A stretch of 64,000 nucleotides of DNA from JAYZBC01 sp036339375 (GCA_036339375.1 JAYZBC010000075.1:1-64000); one strand, 5' to 3'. Shown: positions 35,611 to 45,844, counted from the stretch's first letter. The notes: generated by a model not told the origin, from the letters alone. Program-made: numbers and translations.

Positions 35611-37459
35611 GCTTTTTCTTATTGCTTTGCCGGCAATGTTATATGCTGTGCCGTTATTTCCAGCGTTTGCTTCTGATTATGCCTCAACACAAATTGATAG
35701 AGGAATATTGCAGGTTGTGGACTTGAAGGAGCAGTTAAAATCGGGACCGTTAATGCTCGGCCCAAAGAAAAAAATTTTGAAAGCTCCTAAAAATTTAAGG
35801 AAAAGTTTTAAAAAGGAAACCAAAGCAAAAAGACCAAAAATTTCTCCATATAATGAGCAAAACAGTCCAGTGGCAATTGAACTGTTAAAAGAATTAGGCA
35901 CAGATTCTGTTGGTATCATAGACGATGCTTCGGGAGGGCTCGGATCTGAAATGTGGAAAGGCGTTAGCAGACGTCTTGTAACAAAATTATTAACACGTTT
36001 GCCCACAAAAGTGAGGTCTCCAACAATGCGTGGGTTATTGCGCCGTCTATTGTTGACACAAGCTATAACACCTGAAGGAAATGAAAAAAAGCCAGATTTG
36101 TTAAAGTTACGCGTAGCCACGCTTTTCTCCGGGGGTGACGTAACTTCTGCGCTCGCTCTGATTGCGGGCGCACCTGTTTCTCCGGATGACGAATTTATTT
36201 TACATACCTCTGTGGAAAGTCGGCTGCATCTAAATGATACTTCTGGTGCTTGTAACCTTATTCGAAACGTTGGTGAGAAATTTAAAAAAGATTACTGGCA
36301 GCAAGCAATAGCGTTTTGCTTGGCAATGGATGAAAAAATTGACCAAGCAATATTGTTTTCCGAGGTTTTAGCAGAGCGTTCAGAAAATATACATCCCTCG
36401 TTTTTTGCGGCGATGGAAAGTTTGTCAGGGGCAACTCCCCCACCAATTACAAGTCTGAAAAATCCCTCAGCTTTACAACTCGCTTTGATGAGGGCTGCGG
36501 GTTTAAATTTACCGATTGATGTAACAACCAACGCATCTTTACCCGCACTTCGCACTATTGCTGTCAGTCCTAATGCCTCTATCAGTCTCCGGTTAAGCGC
36601 AGCAGAAACAGCAGCAGAATTAGGCTTGATCAATGCAAAAACTTTAAATGAAATATATATGGCAGTTAGCTTCGAAAATAAAATCTACGATCTAGAAGTT
36701 TTGCAGAATTCTATTAAAAATGATGAAATATTGTGGGATGCTAAAGGGCGTGCAAGACTTATTCAAGCGGCTAACAATTTTGAGGTCCCTGCAGCCAAAG
36801 CGGAAGTAATAAAAACAGCTTTGGAGTTTGCTAAAACAAAGGGAAACTGGTTGGTTACTGCAATCGGTAATGCTCCCATAATTTCATCAATTGTACCTTC
36901 CGCAGATCTTACATGGTTTTCAGGCTACGCCGCTCGTGCATTATTTACTGCTGGAAAACCCGGTGTCGCTCGCAAATGGTTAAATATTGTTATTAAAAAT
37001 GATCAGATTGAAGAAGAAAAATCTGCGCTCTGGGCACTCTTGACATTAGACTCTCATCAAACGAGTTCTCCAATAGGTTTAAAAGGGTTCAATCAATGGT
37101 GGAACTTAAAAACTAGCACAAGAATTAAATCTTTTAATCATTTGCAATCCCTATTTAGCTTACTTTACGCCCTAGAAGTTTCTATCCCGTCAGACCTTTG
37201 GCCTATCGTAATGAAAAATATAAACCCGCGCACAGGCGTAATGCCAAATGTTATCACTCGCAACCTTTTAGAAAGTTTAGCTCAGGCTGGAAGTAAGGGG
37301 AGCACGGTGGCAATGGCTATAATTGTACTTGGGGAACAGGGACCTGTCTTAGCAAATTTTTCAGCTGTTGAATTAGTAGTTAAGGCATTGAATACAGTTG
37401 GATTAAAGAAAGAAGCCCGACTTGTGGCCTTGGAAGCAGCGGTTGCTGCAGGGCTTTGA
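35591..37459 (+). CDS. secreted protein of unknown function (622 residues)
   Basis: The ATG at 35591 opens with a clear signal peptide (FLIALPAMLYAVPLFPAFAS). The mature protein starts with a basic stretch, then becomes a long helical protein with alternating small residues (for example RVATLFSGGDVTSALALIAGAP), like alpha-solenoid or TPR-like repeats. I know no named family; proteins of this kind are often found between aroK and xerD/accA in alphaproteobacteria. The position next to a coupled small membrane protein suggests the two work together in the periplasm. Confidence 0.8.
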   Translation: MNVSLNRLFLIALPAMLYAVPLFPAFASDYASTQIDRGILQVVDLKEQLKSGPLMLGPKKKILKAPKNLRKSFKKETKAKRPKISPYNEQNSPVAIELLKELGTDSVGIIDDASGGLGSEMWKGVSRRLVTKLLTRLPTKVRSPTMRGLLRRLLLTQAITPEGNEKKPDLLKLRVATLFSGGDVTSALALIAGAPVSPDDEFILHTSVESRLHLNDTSGACNLIRNVGEKFKKDYWQQAIAFCLAMDEKIDQAILFSEVLAERSENIHPSFFAAMESLSGATPPPITSLKNPSALQLALMRAAGLNLPIDVTTNASLPALRTIAVSPNASISLRLSAAETAAELGLINAKTLNEIYMAVSFENKIYDLEVLQNSIKNDEILWDAKGRARLIQAANNFEVPAAKAEVIKTALEFAKTKGNWLVTAIGNAPIISSIVPSADLTWFSGYAARALFTAGKPGVARKWLNIVIKNDQIEEEKSALWALLTLDSHQTSSPIGLKGFNQWWNLKTSTRIKSFNHLQSLFSLLYALEVSIPSDLWPIVMKNINPRTGVMPNVITRNLLESLAQAGSKGSTVAMAIIVLGEQGPVLANFSAVELVVKALNTVGLKKEARLVALEAAVAAGL

Positions 37460-37495
37460 TAAACTGAAACCGAATTGTGTGAGTGACAAAAATTT

Positions 37496-38878
37496 TTGTT
37501 AAAAAGTAAAGACCTATTCCTAGAAGAGCTTACAGTACGAGGAGTTAGCCCTAACACTCGCGCTGCTTATAAAAGTGACTTGGAAAATTTTGATAAGTTC
37601 TCTGTTGATCAAAGTGAATCAGGAGACAATGCAACAACCCAAACGATCCGTGCCTACTTGGTTTTTTTGGATGAAAAAGGTTTTGCTCCTAGCACAAAGG
37701 CGCGTCGGCTTTCAGCATTGCGCGAATACTTTAAATTTTTACGTTTCTCTGAAGAAGGTAGGTCAGATGATCCTGCGTTGGAAGTTGATAAGGTAAGCTC
37801 CCGAGTCAAGCGGGGTGAGAATGGGGAGTTTATTTTAGATTTAGACTTAAAAAAATTGTTAACGGAGGAGGACGTAGAACGTTTGTTATTACAAGCGGAA
37901 TTTAATGTGCAAGAGAAAATATCTGTCTTGCAAGGGAAAGCTAAAACGTTAGAGGCTAGATTAAAAAAACAAAAAGTAGTGACTTTTGATTCAATTGGGG
38001 AAAATGTTGGGGTGAAAGATGAGTTAGAAAAAACCAATTTTGCCTTGAGGAAAGCAAAACGGACCCTTCCCAATGCAATTCGGTTTCAGGCAATTTTAGA
38101 ACTGTTTTACGCTACCGGTTTGCGGGTATCTGAATTAGCAAGCCTTGAAGTAGGTCATTTAAGATCTGACCATAAAATTCTCCTTGTGAAGGGTAAAGGG
38201 GGAAAGGAGCGCTATATTCCAATAGGCGAAAGGGCTCGCAAAGAAATTGAACGGTATTTGGAAATTCGAGAGAAAGAATTTGTTGCTAAAGCTGAAACCT
38301 CCGATTGGTTATTTCCTTCAAAGCGTGCCCCGGATCCCCGTAAGAGACTAAACAAGCATGGACATCTCAGTCGAGCAACTATTTGGAAAGGTTTGAAGGA
38401 TTTAGCCAAGGAATATTTCTGGAAGGATTTGGACAAACTTGGTTTGGGGCCGGAGAGTGATTTGGATATCCAAAGTATACACGATGCAATAAAACACACT
38501 TTCGAACTTGACTGTCCGGTTGTTAACCGGGATAGAGTACAGAAAAGTATCGCCGAACTTGCACTTATTGAAAAAATACGGTCGAATATAATTAAAGGTA
38601 AAAAGACTGAATTCGAAATTCAAAGAACTATTAGAGAAATTGAAAGCCACATAAAAGTTGTTAGAGGCAAGAATTTATATCCCCACCTTTTGCGCCATGC
38701 TTTTGGAATGCATCTCATAGCACATGATGCCGACATACGGTCCGTGCAATTGATGCTTGGGCACGCTGGCATTGGGACAACTCAGATTTATACTAAAGTT
38801 CTTAATGAAAGACGAAGGTCCACAGTTTTTAAATACCATCCATTAGCCAATTCCGGTATTTTCGGAGAGGTTTCTTAA
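37496..38878 (+). CDS. xerD: XerC/XerD-family tyrosine recombinase with two large insertions
   Basis: This phage-integrase-family recombinase should resolve chromosome dimers at dif. All catalytic residues are visible: R210 (YATGLRVSEL), K234, H397 and R400 (PHLLRH), H423 (LGHAG) and the nucleophile Y432 (TQIYT). The usual length is about 300 residues; this one has 460. Extra segments lie at about 135-190, charged and coiled-coil-like, and at about 305-392, helical, just before the HLLR motif. The only in-frame start is TTG at 37496. It precedes accA, the normal chromosomal place of xerD, so it is probably the housekeeping enzyme and not the island's integrase. Confidence 0.85.
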   Translation: MLKSKDLFLEELTVRGVSPNTRAAYKSDLENFDKFSVDQSESGDNATTQTIRAYLVFLDEKGFAPSTKARRLSALREYFKFLRFSEEGRSDDPALEVDKVSSRVKRGENGEFILDLDLKKLLTEEDVERLLLQAEFNVQEKISVLQGKAKTLEARLKKQKVVTFDSIGENVGVKDELEKTNFALRKAKRTLPNAIRFQAILELFYATGLRVSELASLEVGHLRSDHKILLVKGKGGKERYIPIGERARKEIERYLEIREKEFVAKAETSDWLFPSKRAPDPRKRLNKHGHLSRATIWKGLKDLAKEYFWKDLDKLGLGPESDLDIQSIHDAIKHTFELDCPVVNRDRVQKSIAELALIEKIRSNIIKGKKTEFEIQRTIREIESHIKVVRGKNLYPHLLRHAFGMHLIAHDADIRSVQLMLGHAGIGTTQIYTKVLNERRRSTVFKYHPLANSGIFGEVS

Positions 38879-38903
38879 CGATATTAAAAATTCATAGTTA
38901 GAA

Positions 38904-39863
38904 ATGCAAAGTTACTTAGAATTCGAAAAACCGGTAGCAGAACTCGAAGGTAAGTTAGAGGAACTGCGTCATCTTTCAGACATAGGTGACATTAAAATTG
39001 CTGATGAAGCTTCTAAATTACAAACTAAAATTAATCGTGCCTTGAGCCAAATATACGGAAAACTATCACCTTGGCAAACCGTGCAAGTTGCACGGCACCC
39101 AAATCGTCCCCACTGTGTAAATTATATTAGTAATTTGATACAAGATTTCACCCCTTTATCCGGAGATAGGACATATTCGGAAGATTCTGCAATTTTGGGT
39201 GGTCTAGGAAGATTTTGTGGGAGGTCTGTCGTTATTATAGGCCAAGAAAAGGGACATGATACAGAAACTCGGGTAAAACATAATTTTGGGATGGCCCTTC
39301 CAGAAGGCTATCGCAAAGCACAGCGGTTAATGCATCTAGCTGAAAAATTTTCTCTGCCAATTGTCTCTTTTGTTGACACGCCGGGTGCATATCCTGGTAT
39401 AGGCGCCGAAGAACGAGGACAAGCGGAAGCCATAGCTCGATCTTTAGAGTTGAGCCTTAAGTTGCAGATACCGATAGTGAGTGTTGTAATTGGAGAGGGT
39501 GGTTCAGGAGGTGCAATCGCTATAGCTGCGGCAAATCGTGTTTTGATGATGGAGTATTCGGTTTATTCAGTAATTTCCCCAGAAGGATGTTCGTCTATTT
39601 TATGGCGTAGCTCTGACCATGCATCAGAGGCAGCAGAAGCTTTAAAGCTGACGTCAGGGGATTTACTTCAATTGGGAGTGATTGATGGTGTGATTGCCGA
39701 ACCGTTGGGAGGGGCTCATAGGAACTCAGAAACCGCAATTCAAAATGTTGGTGATAGTATAAAAAAAGCGCTGGAGGAAATTAGTATATTTGATGGTCCT
39801 ACTTTAAAAAACCAAAGACGTGAACGTTTTATTACCCTGGGAAATGAATTTTTATCATCCTAA
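38904..39863 (+). CDS. accA: acetyl-CoA carboxylase carboxyltransferase subunit alpha
   Basis: The 319-residue alpha subunit pairs with AccD to carboxylate acetyl-CoA for fatty acid synthesis. It starts with SYLEFEKPVAELEGKLEELR and has LSPWQTVQVARHPNRPH, the FGMALPEGYRKAQRLMHLAEKF helix, VDTPGAYPGIGAEERGQAEAIA, and GEGGSGGAIAIAAANRVLM. The length is normal. Confidence 0.97.
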   Translation: MQSYLEFEKPVAELEGKLEELRHLSDIGDIKIADEASKLQTKINRALSQIYGKLSPWQTVQVARHPNRPHCVNYISNLIQDFTPLSGDRTYSEDSAILGGLGRFCGRSVVIIGQEKGHDTETRVKHNFGMALPEGYRKAQRLMHLAEKFSLPIVSFVDTPGAYPGIGAEERGQAEAIARSLELSLKLQIPIVSVVIGEGGSGGAIAIAAANRVLMMEYSVYSVISPEGCSSILWRSSDHASEAAEALKLTSGDLLQLGVIDGVIAEPLGGAHRNSETAIQNVGDSIKKALEEISIFDGPTLKNQRRERFITLGNEFLSS

Positions 39864-39890
39864 AATTGGAAAATGGTTACAAAGAGCTTT

Positions 39891-42701
39891 CTAAGCTATT
39901 TTTCCATGGCAATGTTTGAATTTTTTACCTTTTCCACATGGACACGCAGCATTGCGTGGCACCTTGCCCCAGGTTTCAACATCTTCGGGATCAATCCAAC
40001 GACCTAGTGGTTCACATAGCCGCCAACCAGATGGAACGTCGGCGGGATTCACGTTCGCTGGAATGGTTAGAGGAGGTTTAGACGAAATCTTAGTTTCACC
40101 AGATCCATTATTCTCGTTTGGTAATACGGGCCCGTTTGAATTCAAAAAAGCGGGATCATGCCTCGACTCTTCCATCTCCAAAGCGTCAAATTGGTTAAAC
40201 GCGTTAGCGTCCTCGCTAGATATCTCCATATGGCACAGAACCTGTGTTACTGTTTCTCTCAAAGCCGCTAACATCTTCTCAAAAAGATCAAATGATTCGT
40301 GCTTATACTCATTTAGGGGGTCTTTTTGAGCATATGCGCGTAGGCCTATCCCTTGTCTTAAATGGTCAAGTGATAACAAATGTTCTTTCCAAAATTGATC
40401 TAAAACCTGCAAAAGCACGCTTTTTTCTGCCAAACGCATTAACTCCGGACCATAATTGGCTGTTTTTTCTGCCATATGCCTGTCAACGGCCTTAGTTAGG
40501 CGTTCTCGAATTTCTTCGTCAGCAATTCCTTCTTCTTTGGCCCACTCTACCACTGGAAGGTTGAGTTCGAAGATTCGCAGAACTTCGTCGTGCAGGGTGT
40601 TACTGTCCCATTGTTCAGCGTAAGCTTTTTCAGGAATAAAAGTTGACACCATTTCTTCGATAACCTCGTTTCTCATATCGTTTGTCGTAGATGATACATC
40701 CTCAGCTTCCATTAACTCTCTGCGTTGTTCATAAATGACCTTGCGTTGATCGTTCATGACATCATCAAACTGCAACAAATTTTTTCGTATTTCGAAGTTG
40801 CGTTCTTCAACTTTGCTTTGGGCTTTTTCAAGGGCTTTGTTGATCCAGGGGTGGACTATTGCTTCTCCTTCTTCTAAGCCGAGTTTCTTCAACATGGTGT
40901 CAATTCTCTCAGAACCAAAAATTCGCATTAAATCGTCATCCAGTGATAAGAAAAATTTAGAGTGTCCCGGATCACCTTGTCGTCCTGAACGGCCGCGTAG
41001 TTGGTTATCAATACGCCGGGCTTCATGACGTTCTGTTCCAATTATATACACACCACCTCCCTCTATTACCGTATTTTTTGCAGTCTCAACTTCTTGTTCA
41101 ATCTTATGCTGAGTTTTGTCTTCAAGTAATTCTTGTTTCTTTTTGCCTTTTTGGTTGCGAAGTTCTTCAACCACCTGCATTTCGATGTTTCCACCTAACT
41201 GAATATCTGTCCCCCGGCCGGCCATATTTGTAGCAATTGTGACCTGACCAGGCTTGCCTGCCTGGGCAATTATAATTGCTTCTTGCTCATGATATCGTGC
41301 GTTTAGAACATTGTGGGGAATTTTTTGTTTTCGGAGGAGTTCTGAAAGATGTTCAGATTTTTCAATACTGACGGTACCAACCAAAGTTGGTTGTTTTCGT
41401 TTTCGACAATCTTCAATCAACCTAATGATTGCCTCATTTTTTTCAGCTGCTGTACGGTAAACCTCATCATCTTTATCTGCCCGAATGCATGGCATATTTG
41501 TCGGTATTTCTACCACATCCAACCCATAAATATCAGCAAATTCTCCTGCTTCAGTCATTGCTGTTCCCGTCATGCCAGCTAGTTTGGGGTATAAACGAAA
41601 ATAATTCTGAAACGTTATAGAAGCTAAAGTTTGGTTTTCATTTTGGACATCTACACTTTCCTTTGCTTCAAGTGCTTGGTGTAATCCTTCAGAATAGCGT
41701 CGACCCTCCATCATGCGCCCGGTAAACTCATCTATAATCATCACTTGGTTGTCTTTAACAATATAATCGGTATCGCGTTGAAAAAGGGTATGAGCTTTCA
41801 ACGCCTGATTTATATGATGAACAATAGAAATATTACTTATGTCGTAAAGTGAGGGAACCTTTAATAAACTTGCTTCAGAAAGTAGTTTTTCAACCTTTTC
41901 CGTACCAATTTCAGTCAACGCTACAGTTCGAAGCTTTTCGTCTTTTTCGTAATCTTCAGCATTTAATTTAGGAATAATAACATCAATGGTTCGGTACATC
42001 TCAGAAGCGTCTTCGGTTGGACCAGAAATAATCAATGGTGTTCGGGCCTCGTCAATTAGAATGCTATCAACCTCGTCAACTATCGAAAAATTAAATGGAC
42101 GTTGAACCATGTCTTCTAAACGGAACTTCATATTATCCCGCAAGTAATCAAAGCCAAATTCGTTATTAGTTCCATAGGTGACATCTGCCCCATATGCTAA
42201 TTTTCGTTCTTCGTCGTCTAAAGCATGGGTTACACACCCAACCTTGAGGCCGAGAAATTCGTAAATTTGTCCCATCCATTTTGCATCACGTTGTGCTAAA
42301 TAATCATTTACAGTTACAACATGAACCCCTTTACCAGAAAGGGCATTTAAATAAACTGGTAGGGTAGCAACAAGGGTTTTCCCTTCACCCGTCTTCATTT
42401 CGGCTATTGAACCATCATGCAAAACCATACCCCCCATCAACTGGACATCAAAATGCCGTTGGCCCAAGGTTCGTTTTGCTGCTTCACGAACAACAGCAAA
42501 GGCTTCTGGAAGCAAGGTATTCAAATTTTCGCCCTCACTGTAACGGTTTCTTAGTTCCTCCGTTCTGGCGCAAAGCGACTTGTCATCTATTGCTTCTAGT
42601 GGGGGCTCCAGTTTGTTTATTTCTAAAACGGATTTTTCCAGACGTTTTATATACCGACTGTTTGCGCTTCCAAATACACGTTCTGCGAGAGCAGTGATCA
42701 T
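39891..42701 (-). CDS. secA: SecA preprotein translocase ATPase
   Basis: The 936-residue motor drives protein export through SecYEG. Walker A is in EMKTGEGKTLVATLP, the DEAD-like box in VDEVDSILIDEARTPL, and motif VI in GRSGRQGDPG. The C terminus carries the zinc-binding CxCx8CH motif (CPCGKGKKFKHCHGK) that contacts SecB. The ATG at 42701 with AGAGAGG upstream is preferred over the TTG at 42719. Confidence 0.97.
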   Translation of the reverse strand: MITALAERVFGSANSRYIKRLEKSVLEINKLEPPLEAIDDKSLCARTEELRNRYSEGENLNTLLPEAFAVVREAAKRTLGQRHFDVQLMGGMVLHDGSIAEMKTGEGKTLVATLPVYLNALSGKGVHVVTVNDYLAQRDAKWMGQIYEFLGLKVGCVTHALDDEERKLAYGADVTYGTNNEFGFDYLRDNMKFRLEDMVQRPFNFSIVDEVDSILIDEARTPLIISGPTEDASEMYRTIDVIIPKLNAEDYEKDEKLRTVALTEIGTEKVEKLLSEASLLKVPSLYDISNISIVHHINQALKAHTLFQRDTDYIVKDNQVMIIDEFTGRMMEGRRYSEGLHQALEAKESVDVQNENQTLASITFQNYFRLYPKLAGMTGTAMTEAGEFADIYGLDVVEIPTNMPCIRADKDDEVYRTAAEKNEAIIRLIEDCRKRKQPTLVGTVSIEKSEHLSELLRKQKIPHNVLNARYHEQEAIIIAQAGKPGQVTIATNMAGRGTDIQLGGNIEMQVVEELRNQKGKKKQELLEDKTQHKIEQEVETAKNTVIEGGGVYIIGTERHEARRIDNQLRGRSGRQGDPGHSKFFLSLDDDLMRIFGSERIDTMLKKLGLEEGEAIVHPWINKALEKAQSKVEERNFEIRKNLLQFDDVMNDQRKVIYEQRRELMEAEDVSSTTNDMRNEVIEEMVSTFIPEKAYAEQWDSNTLHDEVLRIFELNLPVVEWAKEEGIADEEIRERLTKAVDRHMAEKTANYGPELMRLAEKSVLLQVLDQFWKEHLLSLDHLRQGIGLRAYAQKDPLNEYKHESFDLFEKMLAALRETVTQVLCHMEISSEDANAFNQFDALEMEESRHDPAFLNSNGPVLPNENNGSGETKISSKPPLTIPANVNPADVPSGWRLCEPLGRWIDPEDVETWGKVPRNAACPCGKGKKFKHCHGKIA

Positions 42702-42766
42702 TATACCTCTCTTGACCAAGGGATTTCTTGCAGGTTAATCAACTTAGCATATTCCTGGGTAGCCAA

Positions 42767-42795
42767 CACATAAGTACCTGCCCCTTTTGTGTCAA
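42767..42795 (-). promoter_or_regulatory. probable secA promoter
   Basis: On the minus strand TTGACA (42790-42795), 17 bases, then TATGTG (42767-42772), about 66 bases before the secA start. Confidence 0.5.
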
Positions 42796-42920
42796 CATTT
42801 TAGCAAAGGGGTGTGTTTTTTGTTTAAACACGGATTTCACCAATTTTTATAGCGTAGAATTTTGGCAAGCTATGTTTTTTATACTAATCTTTCATTTGTT
42901 TTAATGATACTTAAATTATA

Positions 42921-44150
42921 ATGGTTCAAAAATCTCCTTTAGCTCCAATTCAGTTTCCTAGAATGCCTCGCATCAGCGGTGTAAAATTGGCGACCGGAAA
43001 TTGTGGTTTCAAGTTGGAGGGTTCTGATGACCTTCTGTTAGTAAAGCTTGAGGCAAACACGGTAATAGCTGGAATTTTCACACGGTCTTTGACGGCTGCT
43101 GCACCTGTTGAGTGGTGTAAAACAGCTCTTAGAAGCGGCCAAGTGCGTGCAATTTTAGTAAATTCTGGTAATGCCAATGCCTTTACTGGACGGGTTGGAG
43201 TTTCAGCAGTCCAAGCGATTGTTAATAAAATAGCGGATACCCTTAGTTGCTCGAAAAATCAGGTTTTTATTTCTTCGACAGGGGTAATTGGTGTACCCCT
43301 TCCAGTAGATAAATTGATCAAAAAAATCCCCATTTTAAATCAAAGTTTTTCACAAAATAATTGGAAAGCTGCAGCAAAGACAATTACGACAACAGATACT
43401 TTTGCCAAAGGTTCAACCAGGGCGACTGAGATCGATGGGAAACAAGTAATAATCAATGGTATAGCTAAAGGATCAGGGATGATTTCACCGAATATGGGGA
43501 CAATGTTGGGTTACATTTTTACTGATGCCAAAATTGGCCGATCAATTTTGCAGAAAGCGCTACAGTCGAGCGCTGAAAAATCTTTTAATTCCATTACAAT
43601 AGATGGCGATACTTCAACAAATGACACCCTCCTCATTTGTGCTACCGCACGTGTCAGTCATCCCGAGATCGAAAAACTAAATGACCCACGATTTCAAAAA
43701 TTTCGTTCCGCTTTGGATGAGGTTATGGTTGATCTAGCCCAGCAAATTGTACGAGATGGTGAGGGAGCACAAAAATTTGTTTCGATTACAGTTAAACGCG
43801 CTATATCCAACGCTTCTGCAAAGCGAATTGCATTTTCTATTGCAAATTCTCCATTGGTTAAAACTGCAATAGCTGGTGAAGATCCTAATTGGGGTCGTAT
43901 TGTTATGGCGGTGGGTAAGTCTGGAGAGAAAGCCGATCCCAATGCACTTAATATACAAATTGGAGGTGTTCAAATTACAAAAAATGGGTCCCGAATTCAA
44001 AATTATAATGAAGAACCGGTAGCTGAACACATGAGGGGGACCCAGATAGAGATCTGTGTTGATGTCGGAATTGGCAAAGGTAAAGCAACTGTTTGGACCT
44101 GTGATTTAACCCACGGTTACATAGACATAAATGCTGATTATAGAACCTAA
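42921..44150 (+). CDS. argJ: bifunctional glutamate N-acetyltransferase/N-acetylglutamate synthase
   Basis: The 409-residue ArgJ recycles the acetyl group in arginine synthesis. The self-cleavage region is KGSGMISPNMGTMLGYIFTDA, with the Thr that becomes the nucleophile of the beta chain. ILVNSGNANAFTG, STGVIGVPLP and GEDPNWGRIVMAVGKSG are typical, as is the C terminus ADYRT. The last stretch between secA and argJ shows no parvulin gene, which is often there in relatives. Confidence 0.96.
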   Translation: MVQKSPLAPIQFPRMPRISGVKLATGNCGFKLEGSDDLLLVKLEANTVIAGIFTRSLTAAAPVEWCKTALRSGQVRAILVNSGNANAFTGRVGVSAVQAIVNKIADTLSCSKNQVFISSTGVIGVPLPVDKLIKKIPILNQSFSQNNWKAAAKTITTTDTFAKGSTRATEIDGKQVIINGIAKGSGMISPNMGTMLGYIFTDAKIGRSILQKALQSSAEKSFNSITIDGDTSTNDTLLICATARVSHPEIEKLNDPRFQKFRSALDEVMVDLAQQIVRDGEGAQKFVSITVKRAISNASAKRIAFSIANSPLVKTAIAGEDPNWGRIVMAVGKSGEKADPNALNIQIGGVQITKNGSRIQNYNEEPVAEHMRGTQIEICVDVGIGKGKATVWTCDLTHGYIDINADYRT

Positions 44151-44175
44151 TGTGTAAGTTAGTTGTTGTTTAGCC

Positions 44176-44571
44176 ATGGGCCTTTTTGTGGTAGCTGCGG
44201 CGCTAATTGATCTCGATGGTAAGGTGCTTATTGCAAGACGGCCTAAAGGGAAAACCATGGCAGGATTGTGGGAGTTTCCGGGTGGGAAGGTCGAAAAAGA
44301 CGAAACCCCAGAAGCAGCCTTAATACGCGAATTAAAAGAGGAGCTTAGCATTAGTGTTAGTAAAAGTTGCCTTGCTCCATTTACCTTTGCTTCCCATCAA
44401 TATGAAAAATTTGATCTGCTCATTTTGCTTTATGTTTGCAGAGTTTGGGAAGGTGTGGTTTCGCCTTGTGAGGGTCAGTTACTTAAATGGGTTAGGCCTT
44501 TAGATCTTAAAAATTATCCACTACCACCAGCCGACATTCCGCTAGTCGCTATGTTGCGAGATTTTTTATAG
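44176..44571 (+). CDS. mutT: Nudix hydrolase, MutT (8-oxo-dGTP diphosphatase)
   Basis: The 131-residue protein has the Nudix box GGKVEKDETPEAALIRELKEEL with all metal-binding Glu residues, and the MutT phrases VLIARRPKGKTMAGLWEFPGGK and FTFASHQYEKFDLLILLYVC. It would clean 8-oxo-dGTP from the nucleotide pool. It follows argJ by 25 bases, an arrangement common in alphaproteobacteria. Confidence 0.93.
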   Translation: MGLFVVAAALIDLDGKVLIARRPKGKTMAGLWEFPGGKVEKDETPEAALIRELKEELSISVSKSCLAPFTFASHQYEKFDLLILLYVCRVWEGVVSPCEGQLLKWVRPLDLKNYPLPPADIPLVAMLRDFL

Positions 44572-44578
44572 TGCCAAA

Positions 44579-45844
44579 ATGTTTTTAAAAACGTTCCGTT
44601 CAAACCCTTCAGGGTGGCTCATTGTTGGTGTAGTTTTTCTTACAATAAGTTTTTCATTCGGCGCGCGTATGTCACTACCGGTTTTAATTCCTGGTTGGGA
44701 GATAGAATTTCTGTGGTCCAGGACATTTTTAACCTTCGGCGCAGCGTTAATAATGATTATCATGGGTTCTGTAGCACCCTTTGCGGGTCATCTTCTTGAC
44801 AAATATGGGCCCCGTTATTTGATTTCCGGTGGAACCATATTAAGTGGAATTTGTGTTTTATTTACATCAATGATGGGAGGCAATTTTACTCTAATCCCTC
44901 CAGCTTGGTTATTCATCGGCATTTATTGTGCTCTCTCCGCCCTTGGGTATGGTTTAGTCAGTTTACCAATTGCAAGCGCGACCATCGCCCAAAATTTTGA
45001 AGAAAATAGAGGGTTGGCGATTTCTATTGGTTCATCCGGGGTAGGGGGAGGACAACTGTTTTTTATTCCTATTATGGGATGGATGATTACAGCTTTAGGA
45101 TGGCGTCCTACTCTGGCTGCCTTTGGGATTCTAATAGCTTTCGTTGGTTCTGTTTCATTTTTTTTACTTAAAGATACTGCCCCTCCTGTGCAAGATGGAG
45201 AAAATAAATCCAATCTAACAGACTCTATTTTTGAAAAACTTACCAAATTATTTAAACAACCAATCTTTTGGTTACTTGGTGGAGCATACTTCATTTGTGG
45301 TTTTACCACTGCTGGCGTTGTGAAAGTACATTTTATCCCTTACGCAACCTCTTGTGGCTATACTTTGGCAACTGGCGCGGCGGCAACAGGTGTGTTGGCT
45401 GGTTTTGATATGGTTGGAATGGTCTTTTCTGGTTACTTGACAGACAAGCTCCATCGCCCTGCTTTGCTAGGTACTGTTTACTTTTTGCGTGCACTAACTT
45501 TCATTATGTTGTTCTTTATTTCCGATGACGTGGCTATTTTGTTTTTGTTTGCAGTCATTTTTGGGACACTTGATTTTGCCACAGTACCCCCAACTGCTGG
45601 ACTCGTAGCTAGTCACCTCGGAATTAATTCCATTGGTTTTAATATGGGTATTTTGTTTCTTGGCCACTCTATCGGTGGGGCCCTTGGTTCGATTTTTGGC
45701 GGTTGGTTATTTGATACTCTGATGGTTTATGACTGGGTTTGGATAATTGCTTTATCTTTGGCTTTGCTAGCTGCTGTGTTGGCCTGGTCGGTTCCTGAAA
45801 AAAGCGAAAAGACACCGACTACAACTGAACCGCTATTAGTATGA
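44579..45844 (+). CDS. MFS transporter
   Basis: The 421-residue protein has twelve predicted membrane segments. Residues 62-76 carry the MFS loop motif in GHLLDKYGPRYL, and the second half begins after a hydrophilic central loop (residues ~205-225). The GxSxGGGQLFFIPIMGW-like segment recalls the monocarboxylate/oxalate-formate subfamily. It follows mutT by eight bases. The substrate is unknown. Its 3' end overlaps the convergent methyltransferase gene by nine bases. Confidence 0.88.
   Translation: MFLKTFRSNPSGWLIVGVVFLTISFSFGARMSLPVLIPGWEIEFLWSRTFLTFGAALIMIIMGSVAPFAGHLLDKYGPRYLISGGTILSGICVLFTSMMGGNFTLIPPAWLFIGIYCALSALGYGLVSLPIASATIAQNFEENRGLAISIGSSGVGGGQLFFIPIMGWMITALGWRPTLAAFGILIAFVGSVSFFLLKDTAPPVQDGENKSNLTDSIFEKLTKLFKQPIFWLLGGAYFICGFTTAGVVKVHFIPYATSCGYTLATGAAATGVLAGFDMVGMVFSGYLTDKLHRPALLGTVYFLRALTFIMLFFISDDVAILFLFAVIFGTLDFATVPPTAGLVASHLGINSIGFNMGILFLGHSIGGALGSIFGGWLFDTLMVYDWVWIIALSLALLAAVLAWSVPEKSEKTPTTTEPLLV

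Noticed and set aside
37496..38878. Integrase of the genomic island
   Set aside because: It lies 35 kb away, on the chromosomal side, in the normal xerD-accA position, and has XerD-like motifs.
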